From Archangium lipolyticum (GTDB taxonomy: Bacteria > Myxococcota > Myxococcia > Myxococcales > Myxococcaceae), in assembly GCF_024623785.1 (NCBI RefSeq), contig NZ_JANKBZ010000022.1:62001-126000 (forward strand): 64,000 nucleotides of DNA. Direction: 5' to 3'. This document shows, in pieces, positions 33,256 through 42,550 of this stretch. The notes beneath the pieces are model-generated. The model made no database searches, was not told the DNA's origin, and saw only the letters and a program-made list of their open reading frames with translations. Position numbers and translations under genes: made by a program. How positions within the stretch are numbered: position 1 is the first letter of the stretch; the number at the start of each line of letters is the position of its first letter.

Positions 33256-36138
33256 ATGGGAACCCAGCAAGTGGGCGCGAGCCCGAGCCGATGGCGCGCT
33301 CGAGCCGCTTCGTTGTGCGCCGCCGTATCGATGTTGGTTTCGGTCAATGCCGCCGCCCAGACGCCATCGTTCATCGAGTTCGATAGCGCGCACGTACGTC
33401 CGATGGCCCTCTCGCCAGACGGGACGCGGCTCTTCGCCGTCAACACGCCGGACAATCGCCTGGAGGTCTTCTCGGTCTCCGCCTCCGGCCTCTCGCTCAT
33501 CGCCGAGGTGCCGGTCGGCCTCGAGCCCGTCTCCGTCGCCGCGCGCAGCAACACCGAGGTGTGGGTGGTCAACCACCTCTCGGACAGCATCAGCGTGGTG
33601 AGCCTGGAAGGGACTCCGCGCGTGGTGCGCACCCTGCTCGTCGGCGATGAGCCGCGCGACGTCGTGTTCGCTGGAACCAAGGGCTATGCGTTCATCACCA
33701 CCGCGCACCGCGGCCAGCACCGCACCGACCCGTCCATCGCCTCCGTCCCCGGCGCGGGCGACCCGCAGCTCACCACGCCGAGCGTGGGCCGCGCGGACGT
33801 CTGGGTCTTCAACCCGGCCTCCCTGGGAACGACGCTGGGCGGCACGCCCGTGCGCATCGTGACGCTCTTCGGCGACACGCCGCGTGGGCTCGCCGTCAGC
33901 CCGGACAAGAAGACGGTCTATGCGGCCATTGCCCAATCCGGCAACCAGACGACGACCGTCAACATGGACAGCGTGTGCGACGGGTTCAAGGAATCGGGCA
34001 TCTGTTTCGTGTTCCCCGACACGTGGCCGTGGGGGAACAACCTCCTTCCGGGTGGTCTGCCCGGTCCGCGGACGAACGTCGCGGGCGCGAAGGCCCCTGA
34101 GACCGGATTGATCGTCAAGTGGAACAGCAGCACCGGCCAGTGGGAGGACGCGCTCGGCCGCAACTGGAACAACGGTGTGCGCCTGAACCTGCCCGACAAG
34201 GATGTCTTCGCCATCGACGCGGAAAGCCTGCAGGAGAAGGCCTTCTACACGGGCGTGGGCACGACCCTCTTCAACCTGGCCACCAACCCGAAGACGGGCG
34301 TGGTGTACGCGTCCAACAGCGAAGCCAACAACCTCACGCGCTTCGAGGGCCCCGGCGTCTTCGGCGGCAGCACGGTGCAGGGCAACATCGCGAAGATGCG
34401 CATCACCGTCATCTCCGGAGGAAGTGTCTACCCCCGCCACCTCAACAAGCACATCGACTACTCGAAGCTGGCCAACTCCGCCGGGTTCGACCCCACGGCC
34501 AAGAATCACAGCCTCTCCACCCCGACGGAGATGGCGATCTCGAGCGACGGCACGAAGCTGTACGTGGCCGCGTTCAGCTCGAGCAAGGTCGGTGTCTTCG
34601 ACACCGCGGCGCTGGAGGCCGACACCTTCAACCCGAAGACCGCGAGCGCCAACTACATCCCGGTGAGCGGCGGCGGCCCCAGCGGTCTGGTGCTGGATGA
34701 GGCGCGCAACCGCCTCTACGTGATGACCCGCTTCGACAACGCGGTGAAGGTCATCGACCTGTCCACCAAGAAGCAGGTGGCCTCGGCCGCCCTCTACAAC
34801 CCGGAGCCCACCACCGTCGTGGAGGGCCGTCCCTTCCTGTACGACGCGAACTTCTCCTCCGCCAACGGCGAGGCGTCCTGCGCCAGCTGCCACATCTTCG
34901 GCGACAAGGACGAGCTCGCCTGGGATCTGGGCAACCCGGACGACGAGGTGTCCACCAACCCCATCGACAAGCGCCTCGCGAGCGATCTGGCCATCGGCGC
35001 GTTCCAGCTGCTCACCGGCCACCCGGGCTCGCCCATCAACGGCACCGGAGACCAGCACGCCTTCCACCCGATGAAGGGGCCCATGACGACGCAGACCCTG
35101 CGCGGCATGGCGAACTCGGGCGCCATGCACTGGCGGGGTGACCGCTCGAACGGCTTCTTCGGCGTCAATTCGGACGCGGAGGACGTGTCGTTCAAGAACT
35201 TCATCGTGGCGTACGAGGGGCTGCTCGGCCGCGTCTCGATGCCGACCGAGGAGGAGATGAACAAGTTCACCTCCTTCCAGCTCCAGGTGCAGCTGCCGCC
35301 GAACCCCATCCGCCAGCTGGACAACTCACTCACCCCCGCCCAGAAGGCCGGCCGCGACTTCTACTTCGGCAGCCGCCGCGTGGACGGCCTCGCGATCGGC
35401 GCGGACACCGGCTTCAACTGCAACGGCTGCCACACCATCGACGCCGCGCAGGGCTTCTACGGCACCGACGGCCGCTCGAGCTTCGAGGGAATCAGCCAGA
35501 TCATGAAGATTCCCCACGTGCGGAACATGTACACGAAGGTCGGCATGTTCGGCTTCCCGGACAGCAGCTTCTTCCAGCATCCGGAGACGGGGCAGCTGGG
35601 AGACCAGATCCGCGGCTTCGGCTTCACGCATGACGGCGCGGTGGACACCCTGTTCCGCTTCTTCAGCGCCATCGTGTTCTCCAACACCAGCGTCGGAGGG
35701 CCGCTGGTGGGCTTCCCGGGCGACACCGACCGCCGCAACGTGGAGGCCTTCATGCTGGCGGTGGACAGCGACCTGGCGCCCATCGTGGGCCAGCAGGTGA
35801 CGCTCACGTCGGCGAACGCCGCCGCCGTCGGCTCGCGCATCGACCTGCTCATCGCGCGCGCCCGGGCGCCGTTCGTGTCGAAGGTCCTGGGCGGCGCCAC
35901 CTACGAGGCCGACCTGGTGGCGAAGGCGGTCGTGGGCGGCAAGCCGAAGGGCTTCCTCTACGACCGCAGCGCGGGGACGTGGAAGCCCGATGACGGCACC
36001 GCGAACATCACCACCACGGCCCTCCGCGCGCTGGCGACCAAGGCGGGCCAGGAGGTGACCTTCACCGCGGTTCCGCCGGGCTCTGGCGTGCGCATCGCGA
36101 TCGACCGCAACCTGGACGGCAAGCTCGACGGCCAGTAG
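33256..36138 (+). CDS. exported di-heme beta-propeller protein (YVTN + cytochrome c peroxidase-like)
   Basis: 960 aa. The start at 33256 is fixed by GAGGAGG. Signal peptide ends near NAAAQ. Residues ~35-520 form a propeller of YVTN/lactonase-type repeats (RPMALSPDGTRLFAVNTPDN, PTEMAISSDGTKLYVAAFSS). The C-terminal half has two c-type haem sites, CASCH at 542-546 and CNGCH at 722-726, in the pattern of MauG/cytochrome-c-peroxidase relatives. It is probably a periplasmic or surface redox enzyme. A terminator hairpin follows the stop. The divergent MalT-like gene may control it. Confidence 0.82.
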   Translation: MGTQQVGASPSRWRARAASLCAAVSMLVSVNAAAQTPSFIEFDSAHVRPMALSPDGTRLFAVNTPDNRLEVFSVSASGLSLIAEVPVGLEPVSVAARSNTEVWVVNHLSDSISVVSLEGTPRVVRTLLVGDEPRDVVFAGTKGYAFITTAHRGQHRTDPSIASVPGAGDPQLTTPSVGRADVWVFNPASLGTTLGGTPVRIVTLFGDTPRGLAVSPDKKTVYAAIAQSGNQTTTVNMDSVCDGFKESGICFVFPDTWPWGNNLLPGGLPGPRTNVAGAKAPETGLIVKWNSSTGQWEDALGRNWNNGVRLNLPDKDVFAIDAESLQEKAFYTGVGTTLFNLATNPKTGVVYASNSEANNLTRFEGPGVFGGSTVQGNIAKMRITVISGGSVYPRHLNKHIDYSKLANSAGFDPTAKNHSLSTPTEMAISSDGTKLYVAAFSSSKVGVFDTAALEADTFNPKTASANYIPVSGGGPSGLVLDEARNRLYVMTRFDNAVKVIDLSTKKQVASAALYNPEPTTVVEGRPFLYDANFSSANGEASCASCHIFGDKDELAWDLGNPDDEVSTNPIDKRLASDLAIGAFQLLTGHPGSPINGTGDQHAFHPMKGPMTTQTLRGMANSGAMHWRGDRSNGFFGVNSDAEDVSFKNFIVAYEGLLGRVSMPTEEEMNKFTSFQLQVQLPPNPIRQLDNSLTPAQKAGRDFYFGSRRVDGLAIGADTGFNCNGCHTIDAAQGFYGTDGRSSFEGISQIMKIPHVRNMYTKVGMFGFPDSSFFQHPETGQLGDQIRGFGFTHDGAVDTLFRFFSAIVFSNTSVGGPLVGFPGDTDRRNVEAFMLAVDSDLAPIVGQQVTLTSANAAAVGSRIDLLIARARAPFVSKVLGGATYEADLVAKAVVGGKPKGFLYDRSAGTWKPDDGTANITTTALRALATKAGQEVTFTAVPPGSGVRIAIDRNLDGKLDGQ

Positions 36139-36173
36139 CCAGCGAGCGAGGCAGGCCTCCCCTGCTCTTCATG

Positions 36174-36207
36174 CCCCGCCCCCGGCCTACCGGAGGCGGG
36201 GTTTCTT
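36174..36207 (+). terminator. intrinsic terminator
   Basis: Stem CCCCGCC / GGCGGGG enclosing a CCGG pairing, followed by TTTCTTCT. It begins 36 bp after the stop of the di-heme gene. Confidence 0.75.
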
Positions 36208-36312
36208 CTGTGCACGATTCGCCTACTGCGTGCACGGCGAGGAGCGCTACGCCTTCTTCCTAGCCTTCCGTGCGCGCTTCGGCGTAAGTCCCTGGAGCGG
36301 GGACAAAGCACC

Positions 36313-37230
36313 ATGCCACCCATCTGGGAAGCAGATGTCAGCCTGACCCACGAGGATGCCACCCGGCTGGTGGAGCATCAATTTCCGGAGCTCGCCCCGG
36401 CGAGGCTGGAGCACCTGGGAACGGGCTGGGACAACGTGGCGTACACGGTGAATGGGCAGTGGGTGTTCCGCTTTCCGCGCCGGAAGGTGGCGGTGGGGCT
36501 ACTGGAGAACGAGGCCCGCGTCCTTCCGCGGCTGGCCCCCCACCTGCCGCTGCGCATCCCCGAACCGGTGTGGCACGGCCAGCCGGAGGGGGACTACCCC
36601 TACCCCTTCGCCGGGTACGCACGGCTGCCGGGGGTCACCGCGTGCGCCGTGACGTGGACGCCCGGGGAGCGGCTGCGCAACGCCGGGGCGCTCGGGAGGT
36701 TCCTCGCGGCGCTGCACGGCCTTCCCGTGGATGACGAGACACGGGCGCGTGGCCCGGGGGACGAGCTGGCCCGGGCGGACCTGCGCAAGCGCGCGCCGAT
36801 GATTCTCGAGCGGCTGGCGAAGGTGGAAGCGGACGACCCGGAGGTGGATGGAGCGGCGGTGCGCGCCTGGATGTCCCGGCTGGTAGACACGCCGCCCTGG
36901 GAGCGGCGCGCCTGCTGGGTGCACGGGGACCTGTACGCGAGACACCTGCTCGTGGACGAGCACCACACGGTGACGGGGGTGCTCGACTGGGGAGACGTGC
37001 ACCTGGGAGATCCGGCGATCGACCTGACGCTCGCCTTCACCTTCCTGCCGCCGGAGGCGCGAGGCGCGTTCCGCGAGGCCTACGGCGCCATCGACGAGGC
37101 CACGTGGGACCGGGCACGTTTCCGGGCGTTCCACTATGGAGTGGCGCTGCTGCTGTACGGCAGGAGCGAGGGAGACGAAGCCATCACGCGGGTGGGCCGG
37201 GACGCGCTCCGTCATGGCATCGCCGTGTAG
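36313..37230 (+). CDS. aminoglycoside/macrolide phosphotransferase-family kinase
   Basis: 305 aa. The N-lobe has LGTGWDNVAYTVNGQWVFRF, with the nucleotide-binding loop and lysine-equivalent region. The C-lobe has the Brenner-type motif VHGDLYARHLLVD and the DWGDVHLGDPAIDL metal site. In place of the usual HGDxxxxN asparagine there is a histidine (HGDLYARH), a feature of one APH subgroup. It would phosphorylate a hydroxyl of an antibiotic or sugar-like metabolite with ATP or GTP; the substrate is unknown. The gene ends four bases from the convergent ceramidase stop. Confidence 0.8.
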   Translation: MPPIWEADVSLTHEDATRLVEHQFPELAPARLEHLGTGWDNVAYTVNGQWVFRFPRRKVAVGLLENEARVLPRLAPHLPLRIPEPVWHGQPEGDYPYPFAGYARLPGVTACAVTWTPGERLRNAGALGRFLAALHGLPVDDETRARGPGDELARADLRKRAPMILERLAKVEADDPEVDGAAVRAWMSRLVDTPPWERRACWVHGDLYARHLLVDEHHTVTGVLDWGDVHLGDPAIDLTLAFTFLPPEARGAFREAYGAIDEATWDRARFRAFHYGVALLLYGRSEGDEAITRVGRDALRHGIAV

Positions 37231-37234
37231 CCCC

Positions 37235-39391
37235 TTACAGCACCGTGAATGACGCTGAAACCCCTTCATAGGGGCTTATCTGCCCGGTCCATCCAGACTT
37301 CCAGTGGCCCTTGTGGCGGATGCGGTAGGTCCCGGCCGCGGCGTTCTTCGTGTCCCAGGTAATCGTTATCTTGGAATAGGAGATGCCGCTCCGTTCCCAG
37401 CGGTATGTCGTTTCCGGGTCCCAGTCCCACGCGATTGCGACCCATGCGCCGTTCACCAGTCTTTCGACCGCCAGGAACGAGCCCTGCGTCTGGAGATTGT
37501 TGTTCGGATGCCCGCCCCAGTACTGCACGGTCACCAAGCTTCCCCTCGAATAGCTCGCGGCCGGCTGGGTGATCACGCTCCCGAAGTCCTTGTCGAGCGG
37601 CTTGTCATCCAGCACCACCTTCGCGGTCAGATCGACCGTCTGGCCCGTCACGTCCTCGGGCGTGGGGCCGGCCGCGACGTCGGCGCCACTGACGATGGCC
37701 TTGCTGAGCCTGGTAAACTCCTGCTGAAAGGCGGCCAGCTCGTTCGGGCCGAACTGCGTGCAGGCTCCCTCATACCACTGAAGGGCGTACTCCTCCCGGG
37801 TGGCCAGGTATGACGCGTACGAGTTGGAGAGCCCGGCGATGACTGCCGTGTCGACGCCGACACTCGCAAGCTCTGTTTTCACCGTGTCCGCCAGGCGGCG
37901 GCCCGCCATGGTGGTCACCTCGGCGGGTACGGCGACGATGGCCAGGTTCCCTACTTTCAATACCTGGAGGGGCATGATCTGCGGGGTCATGGTCGGACCG
38001 TTGATGTTGAGGTGCGCCACGCCGGTCGGTATCAGCACCGGCTTTTCCGCATGGCACTGTTTGTACGCCGCGTCGGTGGTCGTCGGCCACGCGAAGGCGA
38101 AGACGCCGCCCAGGAGTTGGAAGAGCGCCGCCTTGCCGGCGCCCTCGCTCCACTGCACGCTGTCCACCGTGGTCCCGTTCGGGAAGAGCGGCGAGGGGCT
38201 CGGATTGTCATACGGGCTGCCGGCCGAGAAGGAGGCCCCCATGCCGGCCGCGCAGGTCGTGGTTCCCGCGGAAGCGACGTAGAGCGTCCTCATATCCACC
38301 CACTCGTGGCGGAAATCCACCGAGCCGGTCAGCTCCCTCGTCGCGCCGTCGTAAAGCTCTTTCGCCTTGTTGTATTGCTTGAGGGTGGCGTTCTCCAGGC
38401 TCTTGTTCTTTTCGAACGTCAAATCAGGGGGCGCCTGGCCGAACCCGATGTTCGGCGTCACATCGCCGGCGTTGGACTGGGCGAACGCGGCCACGAACGT
38501 CCTGGCCGCCAGGTAATCCGTCCCCTTGTCCTTCTCGAAGAGGTACGACGCCCAGCCCTTGTTGTCGCCGCTGATCAACTTGTTTCCAGGGCCGATGCTG
38601 TCCGGGTGCACCGCGTACCAGTTCACCATGCCGATCTCCTCGCCATCGAGGCCGACGAGCTTCAGAAGCGTCATGGTCTTGTCCGTGATGCCGTCATACC
38701 GGTCCCGCTCCGCCGCGGGGTTGTTGTTGTAGGCTTCCACCGCGCGGTTCCCGCCGCAGCCCTCGATCGTTCCTTCGTTGACGAGGATCTTGCCGGGCTT
38801 CACGTTGTCATGGGCGCGCAGGATGGACTGGTAGATGCCGTCCACGATGGCGTCGAAGTTCTGTTTCACGAACCCGTTGACGGTCGCGTCATACAGGAAG
38901 TGTCCCGAATAGCCCCCGGGGCCGCTGTGGGTATGCGTCGCCGACAGGAGGACGTTTTTCGTGCTGTAATATTGAGCGAGCTCGGCATTGGCCGCGATCT
39001 TCTCGCTCACCTTGAGTTTCACCATCTGGAAGAGTTGGCCCAGGTCGGCACTGACAAAGACGACCCGCCTGCTACCGTCGCCGATGACGAAAGCCCGCGA
39101 CCGCAACCTCATGTGGATGCCGGCGGTTTTCTGATCCGACACGGCAAATCCCATCATCGTGATCTCTCCGGCCGGGCCGGTGATGTCATAGATGCCGCTA
39201 CCGATGAGAAAGACGTTGCCACCGGACTGGGCAGTCACGCCGCTCAGGTCCTGCTCGCTCCGGTGATATCCCGTCCCTTCCGGCGGCGAGCCGTTGTCCC
39301 GGGCGCTGTCCAAGCACCCGGCTGCACAGACGATGCATCCCCAGAGCAGCAAGGAAAGAATCCGATGGATTCTGGCTATGATTGCGCGCAT
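37235..39391 (-). CDS. neutral ceramidase, exported
   Basis: 718 aa. The ATG at 39391 sits six bases after GGGAGG; the ATG at 39397 directly abuts that site, so 39391 is chosen. Signal peptide (LLLWGCIVCAAGC), possibly lipid-modified. Zinc-site motif SATHTHSGPGG at ~150-160, NWYAVHPDS with a second His, and ISGDNKGWASY all match the neutral/alkaline ceramidase family. The nucleophile motif, normally NAGDVSPN, reads NAGDVTPN at 307-314, with Thr312 instead of Ser. A C-terminal Ig-like domain follows (~560-718). Expected reaction: amide hydrolysis of ceramide to sphingosine and fatty acid outside the cell, plausible in predation or sphingolipid turnover. Confidence 0.88.
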   Translation of the reverse strand: MRAIIARIHRILSLLLWGCIVCAAGCLDSARDNGSPPEGTGYHRSEQDLSGVTAQSGGNVFLIGSGIYDITGPAGEITMMGFAVSDQKTAGIHMRLRSRAFVIGDGSRRVVFVSADLGQLFQMVKLKVSEKIAANAELAQYYSTKNVLLSATHTHSGPGGYSGHFLYDATVNGFVKQNFDAIVDGIYQSILRAHDNVKPGKILVNEGTIEGCGGNRAVEAYNNNPAAERDRYDGITDKTMTLLKLVGLDGEEIGMVNWYAVHPDSIGPGNKLISGDNKGWASYLFEKDKGTDYLAARTFVAAFAQSNAGDVTPNIGFGQAPPDLTFEKNKSLENATLKQYNKAKELYDGATRELTGSVDFRHEWVDMRTLYVASAGTTTCAAGMGASFSAGSPYDNPSPSPLFPNGTTVDSVQWSEGAGKAALFQLLGGVFAFAWPTTTDAAYKQCHAEKPVLIPTGVAHLNINGPTMTPQIMPLQVLKVGNLAIVAVPAEVTTMAGRRLADTVKTELASVGVDTAVIAGLSNSYASYLATREEYALQWYEGACTQFGPNELAAFQQEFTRLSKAIVSGADVAAGPTPEDVTGQTVDLTAKVVLDDKPLDKDFGSVITQPAASYSRGSLVTVQYWGGHPNNNLQTQGSFLAVERLVNGAWVAIAWDWDPETTYRWERSGISYSKITITWDTKNAAAGTYRIRHKGHWKSGWTGQISPYEGVSASFTVL

Positions 39392-39606
39392 GAACATCCT
39401 CCCATCCGCTCCCGAGAAAACAAACAAAGGCGCCAGACAATGCACCAGTCATGTGTTTTGCGAATACATACGACTCAACGCCATGCCCGATGCTGAACAG
39501 TCCGTACTTGAAGACCGGCTCCCCCCAGCAGAAGGTGCATCCGCAGCCGGAGCACGCGTCTGGCCCGGCCACCTCCACCGTCAGTAGGATCGCCGCAGGG
39601 AACAAC

Positions 39607-40437
39607 ATGGATAACGATCGCAATCCGCAAGCAGAACAGATGGGCGACGAGTCGATGGCGCGCAACCTCTCGCACCAGGCCCAGGCCATCTGGCCGCAGG
39701 AACAGAGGCTGTTCGACCGCTATGGCCTGTCGGGGCCGTTGAGCATCCTCGATCTGGGCTGTGGCACCGGGGAGATCACCCGGCGGCTGGCCGCGCTCTA
39801 CCCACAGGCGACCTTGCTCGGCATCGACATCCTCGAGTCGAACCTCGCGCTCGCGCGCCGCCAGGGAGACGCGTCCGGTGGGCGCATCCGCTACGAGCAG
39901 GGCGATGCCTTCGCCCTCAAGCAGGGCGATGCCAGCTTCGACCTCGTGGTGTGCCGGCACGTATCGCAGGCGGTGCCCGACTTCCCACAGGTGCTGACCG
40001 AGCTCTCCCGCGTGCTCAAGCCCGGCGGCTGGCTCCACCTGCTGTCCGAGGACTACGGCATGTTGCACATGCCCGTGCACGAGGGTGCGACCTTCGATCC
40101 GGACCGGTTCTGGAACACGCACGTGATCCCGTTCGCACACAACATCGGCTGCGATGCCCGCATCGGCCGCCATTCGCCGCCCTTGCTGGAACGGTTCGGT
40201 TATCTCGACATCGCGATGGACTACGTCACCGTCGACACGCTGCGCGTGCCGCGCGCCACCTTCGCCGGCATTCTCAAGGCCTGGCGCGACGGTTACGCGG
40301 CCCCCTTGGCGGGAGTGACCCGGCGTCCGATCGCCGAGGTCACCGCCGATTTCGATGCCATGATCTCTGCGATCGAGACCCCACCCCAATACGTGGTGTG
40401 GCACGTACCGATCGTGTCGGGCCGCAAGCCAGGGTAG
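39607..40437 (+). CDS. class I SAM-dependent methyltransferase
   Basis: 276 aa. The start at 39607 has AGGGA upstream; the longer open frame is not used. Motif I LSILDLGCGTGEITRR, then LGIDILESN, the post-I region GDASFDLVVCRHV and motif III LSRVLKPGGWLHLL identify a Rossmann-fold methyltransferase of the UbiE/type-11 kind. Acceptor unknown. It is divergent from the ceramidase. A hairpin terminator and the Fur box of bfd lie downstream. Confidence 0.88.
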   Translation: MDNDRNPQAEQMGDESMARNLSHQAQAIWPQEQRLFDRYGLSGPLSILDLGCGTGEITRRLAALYPQATLLGIDILESNLALARRQGDASGGRIRYEQGDAFALKQGDASFDLVVCRHVSQAVPDFPQVLTELSRVLKPGGWLHLLSEDYGMLHMPVHEGATFDPDRFWNTHVIPFAHNIGCDARIGRHSPPLLERFGYLDIAMDYVTVDTLRVPRATFAGILKAWRDGYAAPLAGVTRRPIAEVTADFDAMISAIETPPQYVVWHVPIVSGRKPG

Positions 40438-40616
40438 GCGCTCATGCGGGATCCTCCTTGGCGAGGACTGCCTCCGTGGATTCCAGGTGCCCGGATTCAC
40501 TCAAGATTCTGCCATGGCAAGGCCCGTGCCGGGCGTCCACCAGCGCTGCCCTCTTCGTCACGGGAGGCCGCCTGCCCTCCAGCCAGCCCGCAACCGCGAA
40601 GAGCCTGGTGTGCGCT

Positions 40617-40661
40617 CCTGGTCAGAGCCCTCCCCGGGCGCGGCTTGACCAGGGGGGTTTT
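40617..40661 (+). terminator. terminator of the methyltransferase gene
   Basis: Imperfect long stem CCTGGTCA-G-AGCC / GGCT-TGACCAGG, then GGGG and TTTT. It lies 180 bp past the stop and just before the Fur-like box, isolating the bfd promoter. The rest of 40438-40728 shows no gene. Confidence 0.6.
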
Positions 40662-40665
40662 GAAA

Positions 40666-40690
40666 CTTATTATCATTCTCATTTGAATGA
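40666..40690 (+). promoter_or_regulatory. Fur-box-like site before bfd
   Basis: The minus strand shows three adjacent hexamers, AATGAG-AATGAT-AATAAG, the standard Fur array. The core ATTCTCATTT is shared with the site before the MxcI-like gene. It lies 40-60 bp upstream of the bfd start. Confidence 0.7.
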
Positions 40691-40728
40691 GCGCCGCTTG
40701 TCGCGGCAAGTCGTGACTCGAGCCCCGT

Positions 40729-40971
40729 ATGATCGTGTGCCTGTGCCGTGTCGTGTCGGATCGGACCATTCGAGCCCGGATTTCCGAGGGAGTGCGGACC
40801 GTGGATGACCTGGGACGCGCGTGTGGAGCTGGAACCGGGTGTGGCGGGTGCAAGGGCCAGCTGGCTCAGCTGATCATGGAGACCCGGCAAGAGGCCCGTT
40901 CAACATCCGCATCCGCCGCTCGGGAGGATTGTACGGGCATCACCCTCCCGGTAGTGTCCGCGGCCATATGA
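40729..40971 (+). CDS. bfd: bacterioferritin-associated ferredoxin
   Basis: 80 aa. A BFD-type [2Fe-2S] domain: [14 protein letters not shown] with the first Cys pair (C4, C6), then [17 protein letters not shown] with the second pair. Bfd reduces the haem of bacterioferritin to release stored iron. A Fur-like box precedes it, and its stop overlaps the bfr start (ATGA), so the pair is an iron-starvation operon. The last ~25 residues are low-complexity and longer than the usual tail. Confidence 0.9.
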   Translation: MIVCLCRVVSDRTIRARISEGVRTVDDLGRACGAGTGCGGCKGQLAQLIMETRQEARSTSASAAREDCTGITLPVVSAAI

Positions 40972-41444
40972 AAGGCCACCCCCAGGTCCTCGACCTCCTC
41001 AACGACATCCTGACCACCGAGTTGACGGCGATCAACGAGTACTTCCTGCACGCGCGCATCGCGAGCAACTGGGGGTATGAGCGGCTCGGAAAGAAGATCT
41101 ACGAAGAGTCGATCGGCGAGATGAAGCACGCCGACCGGATCGTCCAGCGCATCCTGTTCCTCGATGGCCTGCCCAACCTGCAGCGTCTGGGCAAGGTGAA
41201 CGTGGGCGAGACCATCCCGGAGATGCTCCGCCTGGATCTGGACCTGGAGCTCGGCTCGCAGAAGCGCCTCAACGAGGGCATCGAGCTGTGCCGCTCGTTG
41301 GCGGACAACGGCAGCCGCGAGCTGCTGGAGACGATCCTCGAGGACACCGAGGAGCACATCGACTGGCTCGAAGCCCAGATCGAGCTGATGAAGCAGGTAG
41401 GCGAGACGAACTACCTCGCCCAGCAGATCAAGAAGGAAAGCTGA
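40968..41444 (+). CDS. bfr: bacterioferritin
   Basis: 158 aa, standard length. The ATG at 40968 overlaps the bfd stop. Four-helix bundle with ferroxidase residues in [17 protein letters not shown] (Glu, Tyr), [20 protein letters not shown] (Glu, His) and [20 protein letters not shown] (Glu, His). The methionine in MLRLDLDLE (~52) fits the haem-ligand position. It forms a 24-mer shell storing iron as ferric mineral. Co-translated with bfd under a Fur-like box, although bfr genes are often iron-induced in other bacteria. Confidence 0.93.
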   Translation: MKGHPQVLDLLNDILTTELTAINEYFLHARIASNWGYERLGKKIYEESIGEMKHADRIVQRILFLDGLPNLQRLGKVNVGETIPEMLRLDLDLELGSQKRLNEGIELCRSLADNGSRELLETILEDTEEHIDWLEAQIELMKQVGETNYLAQQIKKES

Positions 41445-41456
41445 TCGAACCCGGCG

Positions 41457-42467
41457 TCACACGCGTTGAACGCGGGTGCCGAACTCCTTCAACCGCTCGA
41501 TCACGTAGGCCGGGTCGAGCAGTCCCTCGGGGTGGTAGAGCCCTGGCACCACGGGAGGACCCCCCGCGAGGCCGAGCAGCCGCTCTACCGCGAGCGCAGC
41601 GCCTCGGGCGCTCATGCCGGAGTGCACGTCGCCGTCGGTGAGCTCGTGACGGACGCGTCCCGTCGTCCCATCCTTCCGCTCGCCCACGATTTCGATGATG
41701 ACCTCGTGTGAAAGACCCTGGCCAGGGCGGCGGCTGGCCGTGGGCCTCACCGCGAAGTCGAGGCGAACGGTTCTGGCGTCCGTCGCGGCCGCGAGGCTCA
41801 CGACGTCGAGCAGCGGGTAGGCCTGCCCCTTCCACTCCGTTCCATCCACGCCCCGGAAGACGCGGGTCGCGTCCTCTCCCTGGGCCCAGAGGAACTTCCC
41901 GTCCTTGAGCAGCAGAGGATGCGGCACGCTCTGAGCGACGCGCTCCAGGTCGCCTTTCGCCGCGGGCCCGCCCACGTCCTCCTCATCGAAGACCGCGCCG
42001 ATTTCGATGGAATGAATGCGCTGGAACTCCCTGGCGAAGAGGAGGGCCGCCAGCGTCACCGTTCCGCCGAGGAAGTGGCCGAGCATGAGGATGGGGGCGC
42101 TGCCAGGCTTGTGGATGTAGTGCGCGACCACTGGACCGATGTCGAAGACGAAGTCCGAGAAGGCGACATAGGGGATGCCCTTGGCCTGCGCGTACTTCAT
42201 CGAATTGAGCGAGGTGTCCTTCAGGAACACGACCACGGCACTGAAGGCCGCATCGGTGGGGAGGCCCAGGTCCTGGCGCTCCAGGTCGATTCTCGCCGCA
42301 TTCGCACCGCCGAGCTCCTTCGCGAGCGCGTCGGCCCGGGCGAGGTCTCGCGCGCCGAGGGTCATGCGAAGGGCTGGCTGGAGCCGACGAAGTGCTCGGG
42401 CCGCGCGACTGCCGACGACGCCGGAGCCTCCGATGATGAGAACGGGCTGCTGTGTATTCGTGGACAT
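41457..42467 (-). CDS. saccharopine-dehydrogenase-like NAD(P)-binding protein
   Basis: 336 aa from the ATG at 42467 (GGAG ten bases upstream). Rossmann motif LIIGGSGVVGSRAARAL near the N terminus, then LGARDLARADALAKELGG, the start of the trans-acting saccharopine-dehydrogenase-like family. A hydrophobic middle (GHFLGGTVTLAALLFA) may be membrane-associated. Substrate unknown. An inverted repeat (42551-42569) lies ~85 bp upstream, possibly for an unlinked TetR-type repressor. Converges with bfr, 12 bp away. Confidence 0.8.
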   Translation of the reverse strand: MSTNTQQPVLIIGGSGVVGSRAARALRRLQPALRMTLGARDLARADALAKELGGANAARIDLERQDLGLPTDAAFSAVVVFLKDTSLNSMKYAQAKGIPYVAFSDFVFDIGPVVAHYIHKPGSAPILMLGHFLGGTVTLAALLFAREFQRIHSIEIGAVFDEEDVGGPAAKGDLERVAQSVPHPLLLKDGKFLWAQGEDATRVFRGVDGTEWKGQAYPLLDVVSLAAATDARTVRLDFAVRPTASRRPGQGLSHEVIIEIVGERKDGTTGRVRHELTDGDVHSGMSARGAALAVERLLGLAGGPPVVPGLYHPEGLLDPAYVIERLKEFGTRVQRV

Positions 42468-42550
42468 GTCGGGAGGGCTCCTCTGCATGGCGGGGCGGTG
42501 GCGTGGCCGGAAGCGGTCGCGCCCATCCGGCCCGGGTTCCTACCTCTAGT

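Noticed and set aside
40438-40728. Possible small gene between the methyltransferase and bfd.
   Set aside because: The only open frames cross the terminator hairpin and Fur box; no start with a ribosome site.
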